DNA from: Undaria pinnatifida
Taxonomy: Eukaryota; Sar; Phaeophyceae; Laminariales; Alariaceae
NCBI GenBank assembly: GCA_012845835.1
Contig: JABAKD010000007.1
Span: 6,860,222-6,924,221, forward strand
Length of the DNA: 64,000 nucleotides
Direction: 5' to 3'
Shown here: in pieces, positions 57,247 through 63,499 of the stretch
How positions within the stretch are numbered: position 1 is the first letter of the stretch
How the letters are laid out: each line of letters starts with the position of its first letter
Notes under the pieces: model-generated
Databases searched by the model: none
What the model was told of the DNA's origin: nothing
The model's input: the letters and a program-made list of their open reading frames with translations, nothing else
Program-made: the position numbers and the translations under genes

Positions 57247-59459
57247 GGTGGTGGCGGCGGCGGCGGCGGTGGCGGTGGTGTTGGTGTTGGTGTTGGTGGT
57301 AGTGTTGATGTAATAAAGGTAGTAGTAATGATAGCAGTGGAGGTAGTTGTAAGGGTTTAGTAGCAGTGCTATCAGCCGTAGTAAATTTGTAGTTGTAGCA
57401 GTAGACTAGCAGGTAGTTAATCGTAGTACTAATCTAGTGGTATACCAGGTATTGTGGTCGCAGCAGTTGGAGACCGTTTGTTGATGGATGTACGCATCGT
57501 GATGGGTCTATGCGTATGGTGTATACTTATGGCACAGCGGATATATGTGGCTACCGTGCGCCATGCTTTAGATTTCATGCCGCATTCACGGCTGCTGAAT
57601 CGTCCCGATTCTCTCTCTACATCCTCGCCCCGCCGCCGCCTGACCCTCCCCACCCCTCCTTACCGACACTGCCGCCGCTGTTGGCCGGCAATACCAGGGC
57701 GCATTCTCCCCCTTTCTCTTTTCAGATGACCCGCTACTACTGGATGGTGGCGAGGTGGGATCAAACAACGAGCAGCGTCGCCAATTCCACCCGGACAGGG
57801 TAAGGAGGCCTTCTACGGTAGGGGGGTGCACCTATTTTTTTACTATTAATAGGCTCCTCACATGTGTCTCGGTGTTACGCTAGCGTGTTTGCAACTTCCA
57901 ACCTCAATTTTGGTTGGAAAACACACTTTTTATTGAATGTATTAATACCGACGAATGCCATCGTCCAAGACCAACCGACCCAAGAAAAAGTAGGCTTGAG
58001 AATTAAAAAAAATGTAGGAGAGCGTATTTCTTTATTCATTTGTTAACCCATTTCTTCGCCGGTTTTTCGTGGGTTGGATTGGCCTTGGATTGTGATGTTT
58101 GACGGGTTCAATACTATATGTTACTGGTATGTGTTTTCCTGCCCAACTCTTACCCGGCCAAAGGTTGGTACATGGCAAAACACCCTACTGTGTATGTATG
58201 TACTGGGTGTATGCTATGATACGGGGTGCATTTAAATTTGATTTTCCTCATCTCACTTGATGGCCTCAATTACACCTTCCCCGGCCAATGGGCTTTTTTT
58301 ACCGTAAGGGCTTTTCCCTCACCTCCTTGCTTGAGGAGCTCTATCCATACACCCCCTTACCCACCAACTTACTCTTTGCTTGAAAAGTTGTGCTCCTAAC
58401 ACAACGAAAAATTCCACGGCCTAGACATATTGTGAACCATACTGGCAACCGCAAATGGTGCTCCGATGACGTCGGGTAGTCCTTCCCAATCGATTAGTAT
58501 CATGCCGTTACAGTGCGGGCCGCCCAGTAAGGCGGTGGTGTGCCGGATCAATATGGCCGCCTTAATTGGGGAAAGCCGTCTTATCCATTCCTGGTTTTGT
58601 GTGCAGTTCCCAAGTTGCGCGAAGCTGTCTTGACTGCCTTGTATCGGAATACCGCCGTACTCGGACCGCCTTATTGGGAGAACCCTACTGTTATAGTCAG
58701 GTAGTGCTCGGCCCCACAAGGCGCACCACTATCCTGTCATATCCATAGCACGCATCACGACTCATTAAACTCGCTCCTGTCGCCCCAGCAGTAGCATTGA
58801 CATCATCACCACCGCTACCCTAGCCAATAGCAGCAGCAGCAGCGACCGCCGGGATCATATTTCAACCCGGAGCACGCAGGGAGACCTGGCCGACGTGGCG
58901 GGGTCGCCCGCTCCGTTGCCCCTAACTTTTTTTTTTTTTTTTTCATCCTCCGGCGGCTGGGGGAAAGTTTGACATTAGGCTCCACCACACTTCCACGTAC
59001 TTTCATACATGTCGTGAGTCAATAAATGGTATTGGAGTTGGAGTGCATAGAGACCGAACCCGATCCGAGAAGAACCATAATTGTTTTGCCAGATGTAGGA
59101 TTTTTGGGCCCGTATCCAATCGGAATGACACACTAGTCAACACTGCTCTATACCGTAGTTTTTCTTATCGGACACCGGGTTTTTAGTCTCAGATCGGATG
59201 GGAATCGATTATCGTTCCGATATGAAACCCTAACCAACACCGTCACCATGACTACCCGCAGCAACAGCAGCATCGTCAGCGACCGTCGGAGCCATCTTTC
59301 AGCGCGGAGCATGTCCGTAACCTCGTCGACGTGGCGGGGTCTCCCAGTTTGGAGGCGGCATTACGGAGATCGGCCACACAACAGCTAAGGGTGGTTTTGC
59401 TGTCGCCGGGCGTCGCCGCAGCGGTTTGTGAGGAGGATGCGCGCTCGGCGGAAGGACAG
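39719..59459 (+). CDS. RTTN: Rotatin-like centriole protein gene (multi-exon, partial at both ends)
   Basis: Rotatin is a large armadillo-fold protein of centrioles and basal bodies. Sixteen exons (39719-39771, 40375-40879, 42311-42418, 46066-46316, 47201-47323, 48195-48368, 48797-~49607, 50191-50641, 51653-51837, 52326-52466, 53187-53358, 54065-54150, 55037-55113, 56013-57102, 57726-57799, 59303-59459) carry GT/AG borders. Every phase agrees, except that the donor of the Gly-rich exon at 48797 is a choice. The first exons align without gaps to the rotatin N-terminus as I remember it (HPLVEVRSRAISNI ~ H.LAEIR.RAL.SI; then the LAKEP block). The sixth carries DFPPEVLLQRP, the hallmark [11 protein letters not shown] of rotatin. 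Large low-complexity inserts lengthen it. The first exon and the C-terminal part are outside or unrecognised. Confidence 0.82.
39772..40374. other. Rotatin intron with TTG-rich DNA and poly(C)
   Basis: 39870-39990 is GTTGTTGGTG-rich; a poly(C) run of about 25 nt lies at 40269-40293. No gene. Confidence 0.6.
40375..40879 (+). CDS. RTTN: Rotatin-like exon with Ser/Asp/His minisatellite insert
   Basis: 505 nt between acceptor GCCGGACAG and donor GCTAAG|GTAGTA. Begins KISLGLVKPIDLAAEPSFF, matching the rotatin first ARM repeat, then an insert of about 100 residues rich in SSD/PSS/HRS encoded by a degenerate TCTTCGGATCCTTCG repeat (40450-40770), then EQSVAYGLLLSLCAQLAK, the second helix pair. Without the insert it aligns gap-free to rotatin. 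Confidence 0.85.
41160..41275 (+). pseudogene. Decayed copy of the 40375-40879 exon end plus intron start
   Basis: GCAGCTGGCTAAG|GTGGAAG...GACATAT.....ATCGTGAT...GTAGTGTCGTACATG parallels CCAGCTGGCTAAG|GTAGTAT...GACATATCACGATC..GTAGGTCGTACATG at 40868-40930. Exon end, donor and first ~50 nt of the intron were duplicated together. Confidence 0.8.
41455..41990. repeat. (TTG)n and (GTTGGT)n microsatellite
   Basis: Tracts at 41466-41515 and 41535-41850 in the rotatin intron 40880-42310; the long Thr/Asn frames on the minus strand are artefacts. Confidence 0.9.
42311..42418 (+). CDS. RTTN: Rotatin-like exon: ARM helix
   Basis: 108 nt, exactly 36 codons, between acceptor TTGTTCATAG and donor GCAGAG|GTGAGG. 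Encodes ARLAGEGAAGPLSRIASASG then NPREISRLAAE. After LCAQLAK the join reads LAK-EP, as in rotatin LVKYP. Another frame is open too, but only this one continues the alignment. Confidence 0.8.
42628..43190 (-). mobile_element. X retroposon, copy 5
   Basis: Near full length. On the minus strand it runs from GTTGGCAACGATGTAAAACA (about 43120) through GTAAGGCACCCACGAGGC, CACGTCACGGCGCTTCGCGC and CTATGGGCATACGACTACGG to CAACAGAGTACCCCCCCC (42632-42618). Tandem with copy 6, same orientation; antisense to the rotatin-like gene. Confidence 0.8.
43208..43765 (-). mobile_element. X retroposon, copy 6
   Basis: Same blocks as copy 5, ending on the minus strand in CACTGAGTACCCCCCCCCC at 43220-43203. Copy 5 and copy 6 form a ~580-bp tandem pair. 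Confidence 0.8.
43850..46018 (+). mobile_element. Non-LTR retrotransposon (LINE), decayed copy 1
   Basis: Reverse-transcriptase fragments in several frames: KAARADQLVNELMKCGGEGM, WIWHNEYALKRWREG (43985-44148), FFLDVQKACGTVW (44415-44455, motif A), VAQGCTLSSNLFKVYDNDM (44594-44655), and LGCSSTTCSTVL (45175-45215). The catalytic FADD motif has become FAGD (44727-44738). A ~250-bp unrelated insert sits at 44155-44405. The 3' end is GGCAAGCAACAAATGAGTAC then GCCCCCCGCCCCCC (45992-46030). In the rotatin intron 42419-46065, sense orientation. Confidence 0.85.
46066..46316 (+). CDS. RTTN: Rotatin-like exon: ILVLVETLP with acidic insert
   Basis: 251 nt between acceptor CCCTTTCAG and donor GCGGAG|GTGAGG. 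Encodes ILVLVETLPGTPGG (rotatin ILDGLFLLPS), then a Pro- and Gly/Asp/Glu-rich segment ending MKEACRLYGDGSER. The LINE 3' tail ends 48-55 nt upstream of the acceptor. At least three decayed copies of this exon follow in the next intron. Confidence 0.82.
46660..47066 (+). pseudogene. Three decayed copies of the rotatin-like exon 46066-46316
   Basis: Two short tandem copies (46680-46742 and 46743-46815) share ACGTGTAAAGRTGGCGAACA and translate as MANIKEAYWLYGGGSES, matching MAPMKEACRLYGDGSER. A longer one (about 46875-47062) reads EGLMIYRPLPLRPP...EVLPMEEDFILNGFGSEPR, against EGLEIYRPPPPPP...DMAPMKEACRLYGDGSER. Its donor is lost (GCCGAGATG instead of GCGGAGGTG). Confidence 0.85.
47201..47323 (+). 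CDS. RTTN: Rotatin-like exon
   Basis: 123 nt between acceptor TGCCGAACAG and donor GGTTCG|GTGAGT. In the frame fixed by the neighbours it reads WPRWTKELVDGPLLAADGAS and then LVISLCAGWRFPPVRLV, comparable to the FPWLPLT...L region of rotatin. Copies of its 3' end with donor lie at about 47500-47540. Confidence 0.75.
47395..47850. repeat. GGTTCGG(T)TGAGGATTCG repeats and copies of the 47201-47323 exon end
   Basis: GGTGACGGTTTCCCCCCTTTCGATTAG(TTCAGTGAGAG) at 47512-47548 repeats GGTGGCGGTTTCCCCCCGTT(CGGCTGGTTCGGTGAGTG) at 47293-47330; a weaker copy is at 47803-47828. Degenerate (CGGTTCGGCTGAGGATT)n units lie between. Confidence 0.75.
47851..48194. other. Rotatin intron, no gene recognised
   Basis: Two or three diverged repeats of GCCGYTTGTTTTACC/ACTGCCGTTTTTGG-type sequence precede the acceptor at 48194. 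No coding motif. Confidence 0.4.
48195..48368 (+). CDS. RTTN: Rotatin-like exon: DFPPEVLLQRP signature
   Basis: 174 nt between acceptor GCGAGCAG and donor TGCTGAG|GTGGGT. Encodes SALFDFEVRFRAASLGEAGL, then IERLRDEILEDFPPEVLLQRP and a helix. The family has [21 protein letters not shown] here; this is the strongest family match. A copy of its 3' half (48478-48552) follows with its donor intact. Confidence 0.9.
48475..48555 (+). pseudogene. Decayed copy of the rotatin-like exon 48195-48368 (3' half)
   Basis: Reads VEGFPPEVLLQRPGAVDHLV and ALLR|GTGGGTAGG, against LEDFPPEVLLQRPGAVGHLS...LLR|GTGGGTGGG. Very similar with an intact donor but no acceptor, so the duplication is recent. Confidence 0.9.
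48797..49607 (+). CDS. RTTN: Rotatin-like exon with long Gly-rich linker (3' end uncertain)
   Basis: Acceptor GTACCCAG; phase fits the previous exon. Begins SASEKVLEESLSAAKRLLER, LVSSARLHLDDAFLPPL, then about 200 residues of Gly/Ser/Arg-rich low complexity, where human rotatin also has a disordered linker. The donor is ambiguous: GAG|GTAGAG at 49607 and CAG|GTGCTC at 49820 both give phase 0. The frame stays open to 49946. Confidence 0.7.
49945..50145 (+). mobile_element. LINE, 5'-truncated copy 2 (3' end only)
   Basis: GATTGATGATGGCCGCAGAT...GGGGATAGGATAAGCAAACA...ATGAGCGCCCAAATGTTGGA...GGATGCGTGGTCAATGGTCA...AAGAAACAAATGAGTACGTCCCC. Same 3' terminus as copies 1 and 3. Sense to the host gene and 47 nt from its next 3' splice site. 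Confidence 0.85.
50191..50641 (+). CDS. RTTN: Rotatin-like exon: ARM block after the linker
   Basis: 451 nt between acceptor CCACTCTCAG and donor TTTCCG|GTGAGG. Encodes SPLDALRLQELLCSMGRVLK, a Gly/Ala-rich loop, then VVEIALQLLLVILPSDIIS, comparable to the LPQFCVSILESAVPLLR and VIIRVLELLTED helices of rotatin. A LINE 3' fragment ends 47 nt before the acceptor. Confidence 0.82.
50840..51350 (+). mobile_element. X retroposon, copy 7
   Basis: Near full length: TCGGTTGACAGTGACGCTGT...CTACGTGAGCTAGAACC...GTAAGGCACCCACGAGGCAG...CACCTCACGGCGCTTCGCTC...ATGCATGAAATGAGTACACC plus a C run. Sense, about 300 nt before the 3' splice site at 51652. Confidence 0.85.
51653..51837 (+). CDS. RTTN: Rotatin-like exon
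   Basis: 185 nt between acceptor CTCCTGTAG and donor TTTGAG|GTGCGC. Encodes ITLPSEVIALLRWLVLDPGV, then PYVGRADPSGAGLFE. Phases fit both neighbours. A decayed copy of its 3' end lies at about 52040-52110. Confidence 0.8.
52035..52110 (+). pseudogene. Decayed copy of the rotatin-like exon 51653-51837 (3' end)
   Basis: TGGCTGGTGCCGTATGTGGAGAG.GGATCCCGACGGAGTG.AACTGCTTCAG|GTGTGCG aligns with CGGCTGATGCCATACGTGGGCAG..GGATCCCTCCGGAGCTGGACTGTTTGAG|GTGCGCG; the frame is broken by a small indel, the donor is kept. Confidence 0.75.
52326..52466 (+). CDS. RTTN: Rotatin-like exon
   Basis: 141 nt (or 132 nt from the alternative in-frame acceptor CGGTGCAG at 52334) to donor GCAAAG|GTGGGG. Encodes GIIADAASVLFAEEGVEG and an acidic segment ending GWVEGQLAK. 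Phase 0 at both ends. Confidence 0.75.
52490..52965. repeat. (GAT)n / (GTGGTG)n microsatellite
   Basis: GTGGTG then GATGATGAT tracts fill the start of the rotatin intron 52467-53186; poly-Asp/Met/Val frames are artefacts. Confidence 0.92.
52970..53060 (+). pseudogene. Decayed copy of the rotatin-like exon 53187-53358
   Basis: GGCAGGTCGAGCCCGCGTTA...CGCTCCAGCACGCCGCAGAGGACGCTAGG.GGTGGG parallels GGCAGGTCGAGCGCGCGTTA...CGCTCCTACGTGCCGTAGACGACGCTATGGTGGTGGG. In the exon frame it reads VEPALSLQHAAEDARRWGHV and then stops. Confidence 0.7.
53187..53358 (+). CDS. RTTN: Rotatin-like exon: hydrophobic ARM helix
   Basis: 172 nt, acceptor GACGGCAG (poor pyrimidine tract), donor CGCAAC|GTGAGA. Encodes VERALPLLRAVDDAMVVGAA, LALWAAAARALFSW, then Ser/Gly linker. 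Its phase (0 in, 1 out) fits the chain. A related copy at 52971-53058 hits a stop. Confidence 0.65.
53395..53640. repeat. (ACCACG)n / (ACCACA)n microsatellite
   Basis: Hexanucleotide repeats in the rotatin intron 53359-54064. Confidence 0.9.
53641..54064. other. Rotatin intron, no gene recognised
   Basis: 53860-54045 contains degenerate (CCGAATCCTCAACCGAACC)n units. A 136-codon plus frame runs from the microsatellite into this stretch without a motif. Confidence 0.45.
54065..54150 (+). CDS. RTTN: Rotatin-like exon
   Basis: 86 nt, acceptor CATTCGCAG, donor GAAAAG|GTAGAG. Encodes HGVASSSSAERTGAGVVVRL then IRGAFGEK. The phase fits both neighbours. A partial copy at 54360-54405 reads AVTKLVQGAFGE. 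Confidence 0.6.
54355..54420 (+). pseudogene. Decayed copy of the rotatin-like exon 54065-54150 (3' end)
   Basis: GCGGTGACGAAGCTGGTACAGGGAGCGTTTGGAGAAAG..GGTACA parallels GTGGTGGTTAGGCTGATACGGGGAGCGTTCGGAGAAAAGGTAGA. Confidence 0.7.
54421..55036. other. Rotatin intron 54151-55036, mostly unique
   Basis: 54752-54792 is a copy of the acceptor region at 54985-55036. Pyrimidine-rich toward the 3' end. A 98-codon plus frame at 54588-54884 has no motif. Confidence 0.45.
55037..55113 (+). CDS. RTTN: Rotatin-like exon
   Basis: 77 nt, acceptor CGCTCACAG, donor CACCCGG|GTATGA. Encodes ALLMLEGLAGTRAVAGGRG then CLAVPP. Phase 0 in and 2 out, exactly what the next exon's 1-nt start needs. The acceptor region (ACCTCTCTG...GGCCCGCTCAC) is duplicated at 54752-54792. 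Confidence 0.65.
55295..55885 (+). mobile_element. X retroposon, copy 8
   Basis: CATCGGTTGGCAATGGTGCT...GTAAGGCACCCACGTGG...CACCTCACGGCGCCTCACGC...; the 3' ~100 bp is duplicated (GATATGCGAGGGTCTATGGT, GGATGCGAGGGTATATGGTT) before ATGCATGAAATGAGTACACC and a C-rich tail. Sense, about 130 nt before the 3' splice site at 56012. Confidence 0.85.
56013..57102 (+). CDS. RTTN: Rotatin-like large exon with Gly-Asn/Gly-Ser repeats
   Basis: 1090 nt between acceptor TTTGAAACAG and donor CCCCGG|GTGAGC, open for 363 codons. Starts LAVAMTRRSFADPRLPPSKE, then IREVVAIAVVLG, a ~100-residue Gly/Asn/Ser/Asp tract encoded by a GGTAACGGTAGC repeat (56110-56410), then ARM-like helices (GILAALVHEVTV, RIIGSSCGALHVLLRSG, LAVALALAPTLEAFLLCC, EVLQTISRLLDFLYSVEE, CVSRMLGQVRGLCSG, RLASYLKEMEG). 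The repeats look like in-frame microsatellite growth in loops. Confidence 0.82.
57103..57725. other. Rotatin intron with (TTG)n/(GGT)n/(GGC)n
   Basis: 57205-57305 is a TTG/GGT/GGC microsatellite; 57310-57430 is GTAGTA-rich. No gene. Confidence 0.7.
57726..57799 (+). CDS. RTTN: Rotatin-like exon
   Basis: 74 nt, acceptor TCTTTTCAG, donor ACAGG|GTAAGG. Encodes MTRYYWMVARWDQTTSSVAN then STRT in the frame required by the flanking phases. Confidence 0.65.
57800..58800. other. Rotatin intron, no gene recognised
   Basis: AT-richer DNA. ATTGGGGAAAGCCG/GAATACCGCC-type inverted similarity is visible between 58495-58560 and 58640-58700 (GGCCGCCCAGTAAGGCGGT versus ACCGCCTTATTGGGAGAACC). No coding motif. 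Confidence 0.4.
58815..58935 (+). pseudogene. Decayed copy of the rotatin-like exon at 59303
   Basis: AGCAGCAGCGACCGCCGGGATCATATTTCAACCCGGAGCACGCAGGGAGACCTGGCCGACGTGGCGGGGTC parallels 59260-59340 (GCAGCATCGTCAGCGACCGT...CATCTTTCAGCGCGGAGCAT...CGTCGACGTGGCGGGGTC). The acceptor AG has become AA and the frame is broken; it runs into poly(T). Confidence 0.8.
59303..59459 (+). CDS. RTTN: Rotatin-like exon: ATQQLRVVLLSPG helix
   Basis: 157 nt, acceptor ATCTTTCAG, donor GGACAG|GTGAGG. Encodes AEHVRNLVDVAGSPSLEAAL, RRSATQQLRVVLLSPGVAAA, VCEEDARSAEGQ. Phase fits the previous exon. A decayed copy is at 58830-58935. The gene continues past the window; the next intron contains the minus-strand LINE. Confidence 0.8.
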
Positions 59460-60495
59460 GTGAGGGCCGCGGGGACTTAGGGATGGGCGGGCGTACTCAT
59501 TTGTTGCTTGCCCTCATCATCTGACCAATGATAACGCATGCCATTCGAGGCGGAGGCACCGTGCCTACTCCTGACAGAGACACATCCAACGTTTGGGCGC
59601 TCAATACGCTTCTTCCATATATTACATAGAAACTGTTTGCTTATCCTATCCCCGTCCTGTTGCGCCGTCTGCGGCCACCATCTCTATCCTAGGATATATA
59701 TCGTTTTCTCGCTACTCTCTAGTCTACGAAACGCTTCCATGTCACATCTGTCTAATTTCCCCATCTCCTCCAACTCACTCCGTTCCTCCTTGTATATTTC
59801 ACATTCTCCTACTATGTGAATCCTACTCTCTATTGTTGTCCCACACGGGCACATATTTGTAGCCACGTCCTCCTCCTCCCGACTACTGGTATATCTCTTC
59901 TTTCCGGTAGGTCCAGGTCCCGTACACAAATTCGCAGTTTCAGCTTTTTCGCGTAATCAATTGGGCCGTGCAGATACGTTTTCTTTCCCATATCTTCCCT
60001 CAAACCCCCGTATATCTCTAAGTGCTTCTCCCCTTCCACCTTATTTCTTAGCGCTAGCATTTCACCTTCTTTTTTTTCTTTTACTTATGTTTTGTACCCG
60101 CCAAACTTCTCTATAGACAGTACCTCTTCTTGGTCTCCCCCTAAATCCTTCCATATTCTTTCGACTACGTTATTCCATCTTTTTGCAGTTCGCCCTTTTG
60201 TTGTTTTCTGCCATGCAGCCCTATCAACTATGGCAGGCAACCTCTTTTCTGGCATATTCTTTACTTTGTATTGCCATTTCAACTTCTTCGCGTCCCTATT
60301 TGTTTTAAGCGGGTACATTCACAGTTCTGTTCTTAATACTGTACTAATCGTCGTACTTGAGCATCCTAATATACTTTTAGCTGCTGCCATCTGTACTGTT
60401 TCCAGTTGTTTCACGCAGTTCGCGCTCCCTTCCCATACTTCTCCTGCATACTCTAACTCTGGTACAATCACATTCATCATAATACATTCTTTAAT

Positions 60496-62204
60496 GGGAA
60501 ATTGACACAGTCGGGTACACCCGGGTGGTTTATGAACAAAATCGGGTACCTTTTTTTTCACGGCGGGGCGCGCTTACGCACGTCTCCAAAACGCCTCCAA
60601 ATCACCTTCTGGCGCCTGAACCCACTGCGCCTAGTGTACGCGCAGCACCCAAACCGTTTTTTCGGCGTTCGAACCCTCAAAACAGCGCCAATGACGGCCT
60701 CCTTAAAGTGCTCTCGACCGACAACTCGGTCTTGTTGAGGAACACACCGCCCTGTGCTTCGATTTCATAAACTACCCGATTTTGTTCATACTGCACCCGT
60801 TTTAGTTCACTTGCAAGACCCGCGGAGACACGGAAACGGACATCTCCCCGCAACCCAGCTGCGGAAGATCCCGCACACAACTGGCAACTTGCCGACTGTG
60901 ATGCAACCGCAGCAGCACTGCTAACTTCCCGGCCCACAAAGATCCGCCGTCACTGATGCACAACCTGCCGCCCCGATGCAACAGCACTGTTTGTGAAGAA
61001 TGGTGGCATGGCGGTGAGCGCGGACACCCAACCAAGATCCGGTGCTAGGACGAAAAGTCAAGACCATGTAGAGACGCTCCACCTGTCGCTCCAAACATCA
61101 GCAAACGACGCACGCCCTCGGCTCCACACGTAAACACATACTGCGAACACATACTGCGAACACATGCTGTACTGCGAACACATACTGCGAACACATACTG
61201 TAATGCGAATATATACTGTGATGCGAACATATACTGTACTGCTAACACATACTGCGAACACATACTGCGAACACATACACACAACAGCAGTACTACGAAG
61301 TACAAGTATTTTTATTGGGTCATACGAAGTACGTCGAAGTACTCCACTGCAATATATACTCCGGGGAAGGAAGCATACGTAGTTTTTTGGGAAAATACGA
61401 AGTTCTCCGTCCGGCACCTCTCCCGCCGAAAACAAGCACCCTCAGGCTTGTCTGACGCGTGTTATTGTGAGGACCAAATCACCAATAATGGAGGATCGAC
61501 ACAGACAGGAGCACGCGCGGCGCGAAAAAATAGCTCCCCAACAGCAGTCCTTGCATTACCGGTACTCCTACCCGTACAAGTTCTTTCTGACCGATACTAC
61601 TACTGAATTGCACTTCGTATGCGAAACAGAGGACGTACGCAAAAGAGAGGAAACTACGGAGTAGCAGTCAGTGCGGTCAGTGCGGTTGCACCGGGGGAGG
61701 CAAGTTGTGGATCGGGGCGGCAAGTTGTGCACCCGTGACGGCGGATCTTTGTGGGCCGGGAAGTTAGCAGTGCTGCTGCGGTTGCATCACAGTCGGCAGG
61801 TTGCCAGTTGTGTGCGGGATCTTCTGCAGCTGAGTTGCGGGGAGATGTCCGTTTCCGTGTTTCCGCGGGTCTTGCAAGTGAACAAAAACGGGTGCAGAAT
61901 GAACAAAATCGGGTAGTTTATGAAATCGAAGCACAGGGCGGGGTATACCCGGTGTGTTCCTAAACAAAATCGGGTTGTCCGTCGAGAGCACTTTTTGGGG
62001 ACCGTCATTGGCGCTGTTTTGAGGGTTCGAACGCCGAAAAGACGGTGTGGGGTGCTGCGCGTACACTAGGCGCGGTGGGTTTAGGCGCCAGAAGGCGATT
62101 TGGAGGCGTTTTGCAGACGTGCGTAAGCGCGCCCCGCCGCGAAAAAAAAGGTACCCGATTTCGTTCATCAACCACCTGCGTGTACCCGATTTTATCAATT
62201 TCCC
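60496..62204. mobile_element. MULE-like foldback element, 1709 bp, inserted in the LINE
   Basis: Termini are GGGAAATTGA...TCAATTTCCC. The inverted arms (60496 to ~60975 and ~61700 to 62204) match over nearly 500 bp (for example CGGGGCGCGCTTACGCACGT versus ACGTGCGTAAGCGCGCCCCG). Flanks TTCTTTAAT (60487-60495) and TATTTTAAT (62205-62213) form an imperfect 9-bp duplication, and the paralogous LINE at 45050 shows the empty site (GGATTAAAACACGTATTC). Long arms plus a 9-bp duplication are typical of Mutator-like elements. No transposase; the middle has only a short tandem array and a 65-codon frame. Confidence 0.85.
61137..61280. repeat. Tandem (ACTGCGAACACAT)n array
   Basis: About ten units of 13-17 bp (ACTGCGAACACAT, ACTGTAATGCGAATAT) in the core of the foldback element. 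Confidence 0.85.
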
Positions 62205-63499
62205 TATTTTAATCCTAGTGTCAAGGTGTGGGTCTGTTAGGATCGCATCCATCTCGCTTACTTGCGATTTACCCTTTCCTATTACTTTCGAGTTGTGTGC
62301 GTCCCAAAAGCAGTCCTTTGAGATCTCTACGCCAAGGTACGTATCCTGATGTACGATCGGTAGTTCGTCTTCTCCCCACTTCCATTTGAAATTCACCGGA
62401 TTCAACTTATCTTCGCTACATACAACCACTGCACATTTTTTTATATTCGCTGTCACTCTCCATTTCCTGGTGTACTCCAGTTTTTTCTCTATCTGTTTCT
62501 GCAATCCTTCGGGTGCTTCTGATATCCCCACGAAATCATCCGCAAACATCAACCCGACGCCGTATCTTCCACCATCGTGACTCCTTGCTTTGCTGCATCA
62601 ACTGCTACTATCATGTCATTTATATATTCCTTGAATAGACTGGGTGATAGTGTACATTCCTGTGCAACTCCTTGTAAAATATCAACATATTTGGATACCT
62701 CCCCGTCCAACATCACGGCACTTCCCGTACATTCCTTCATCTTTTACATCAGTCCCCACCTTTTGCCTCAGATCCCAATTCCCCACATCTTTTTCCATAA
62801 CCCATTCCTCCATACTGTGTCATAGACCTTCTGTACATCTAGGAAGAAACAGTACGTCGTCAGTCCGGCATACTTCCTACCTTGAATTATCTTGCCTAAT
62901 GTGGTCTACGCAACTACGGTTTGGCCTAAATTCTGCTTGCTTTTCGCTTGTTTTTTCGTCCTTCGCCAACATTGTTCTCAATCTATCGTTAAAAAAATTA
63001 CAGACTGTTTTGCCTACGGTGCTCAATAGCGTCATCGCTCGGTAATTCCCCGAGTCCGCCTGATCTCCTTTTTTTGGATAGGTTTACTGCTACTCCTTCT
63101 CTCCACCTCTTTGTCGCGTACTCGTTTTTCCATATCCAATTATACAACATTACCATCATGGTAAGCATACCTTCTCCCCCATACTTCATAAATTCATTCG
63201 CTATTTTTTCTGCCCCTGCTGCCTTCCTATTCTTTAGTTTAGCTACACACTTATTTACTTCCTCTCTTGTGAACTCTCTTTGTAATCCGTCTGAACCCCG
63301 GTCTTCCCCTTCTGACGCACCTACGTTCGCCTCTGCCCACGCGTTGATTTCCTTATCGAATTCTGCGTCGAACGTGTCGTCGGCTGTGGACGTTCCTAGT
63401 TTGCGTAATGTTTTACAAGTACTTCCCTTTTCCCCTTCGAGATACTAACCATTTTACCGTTCTGAGCTCTTAATGTACGTATTCCCGTGTCTGCCTCGC

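Noticed and set aside
61764-62552. Single 262-codon reverse transcriptase-like gene
   Set aside because: The frame is a chimera: its N-terminal half is LINE sequence and its C-terminal half reads into the arm of the inserted foldback element.
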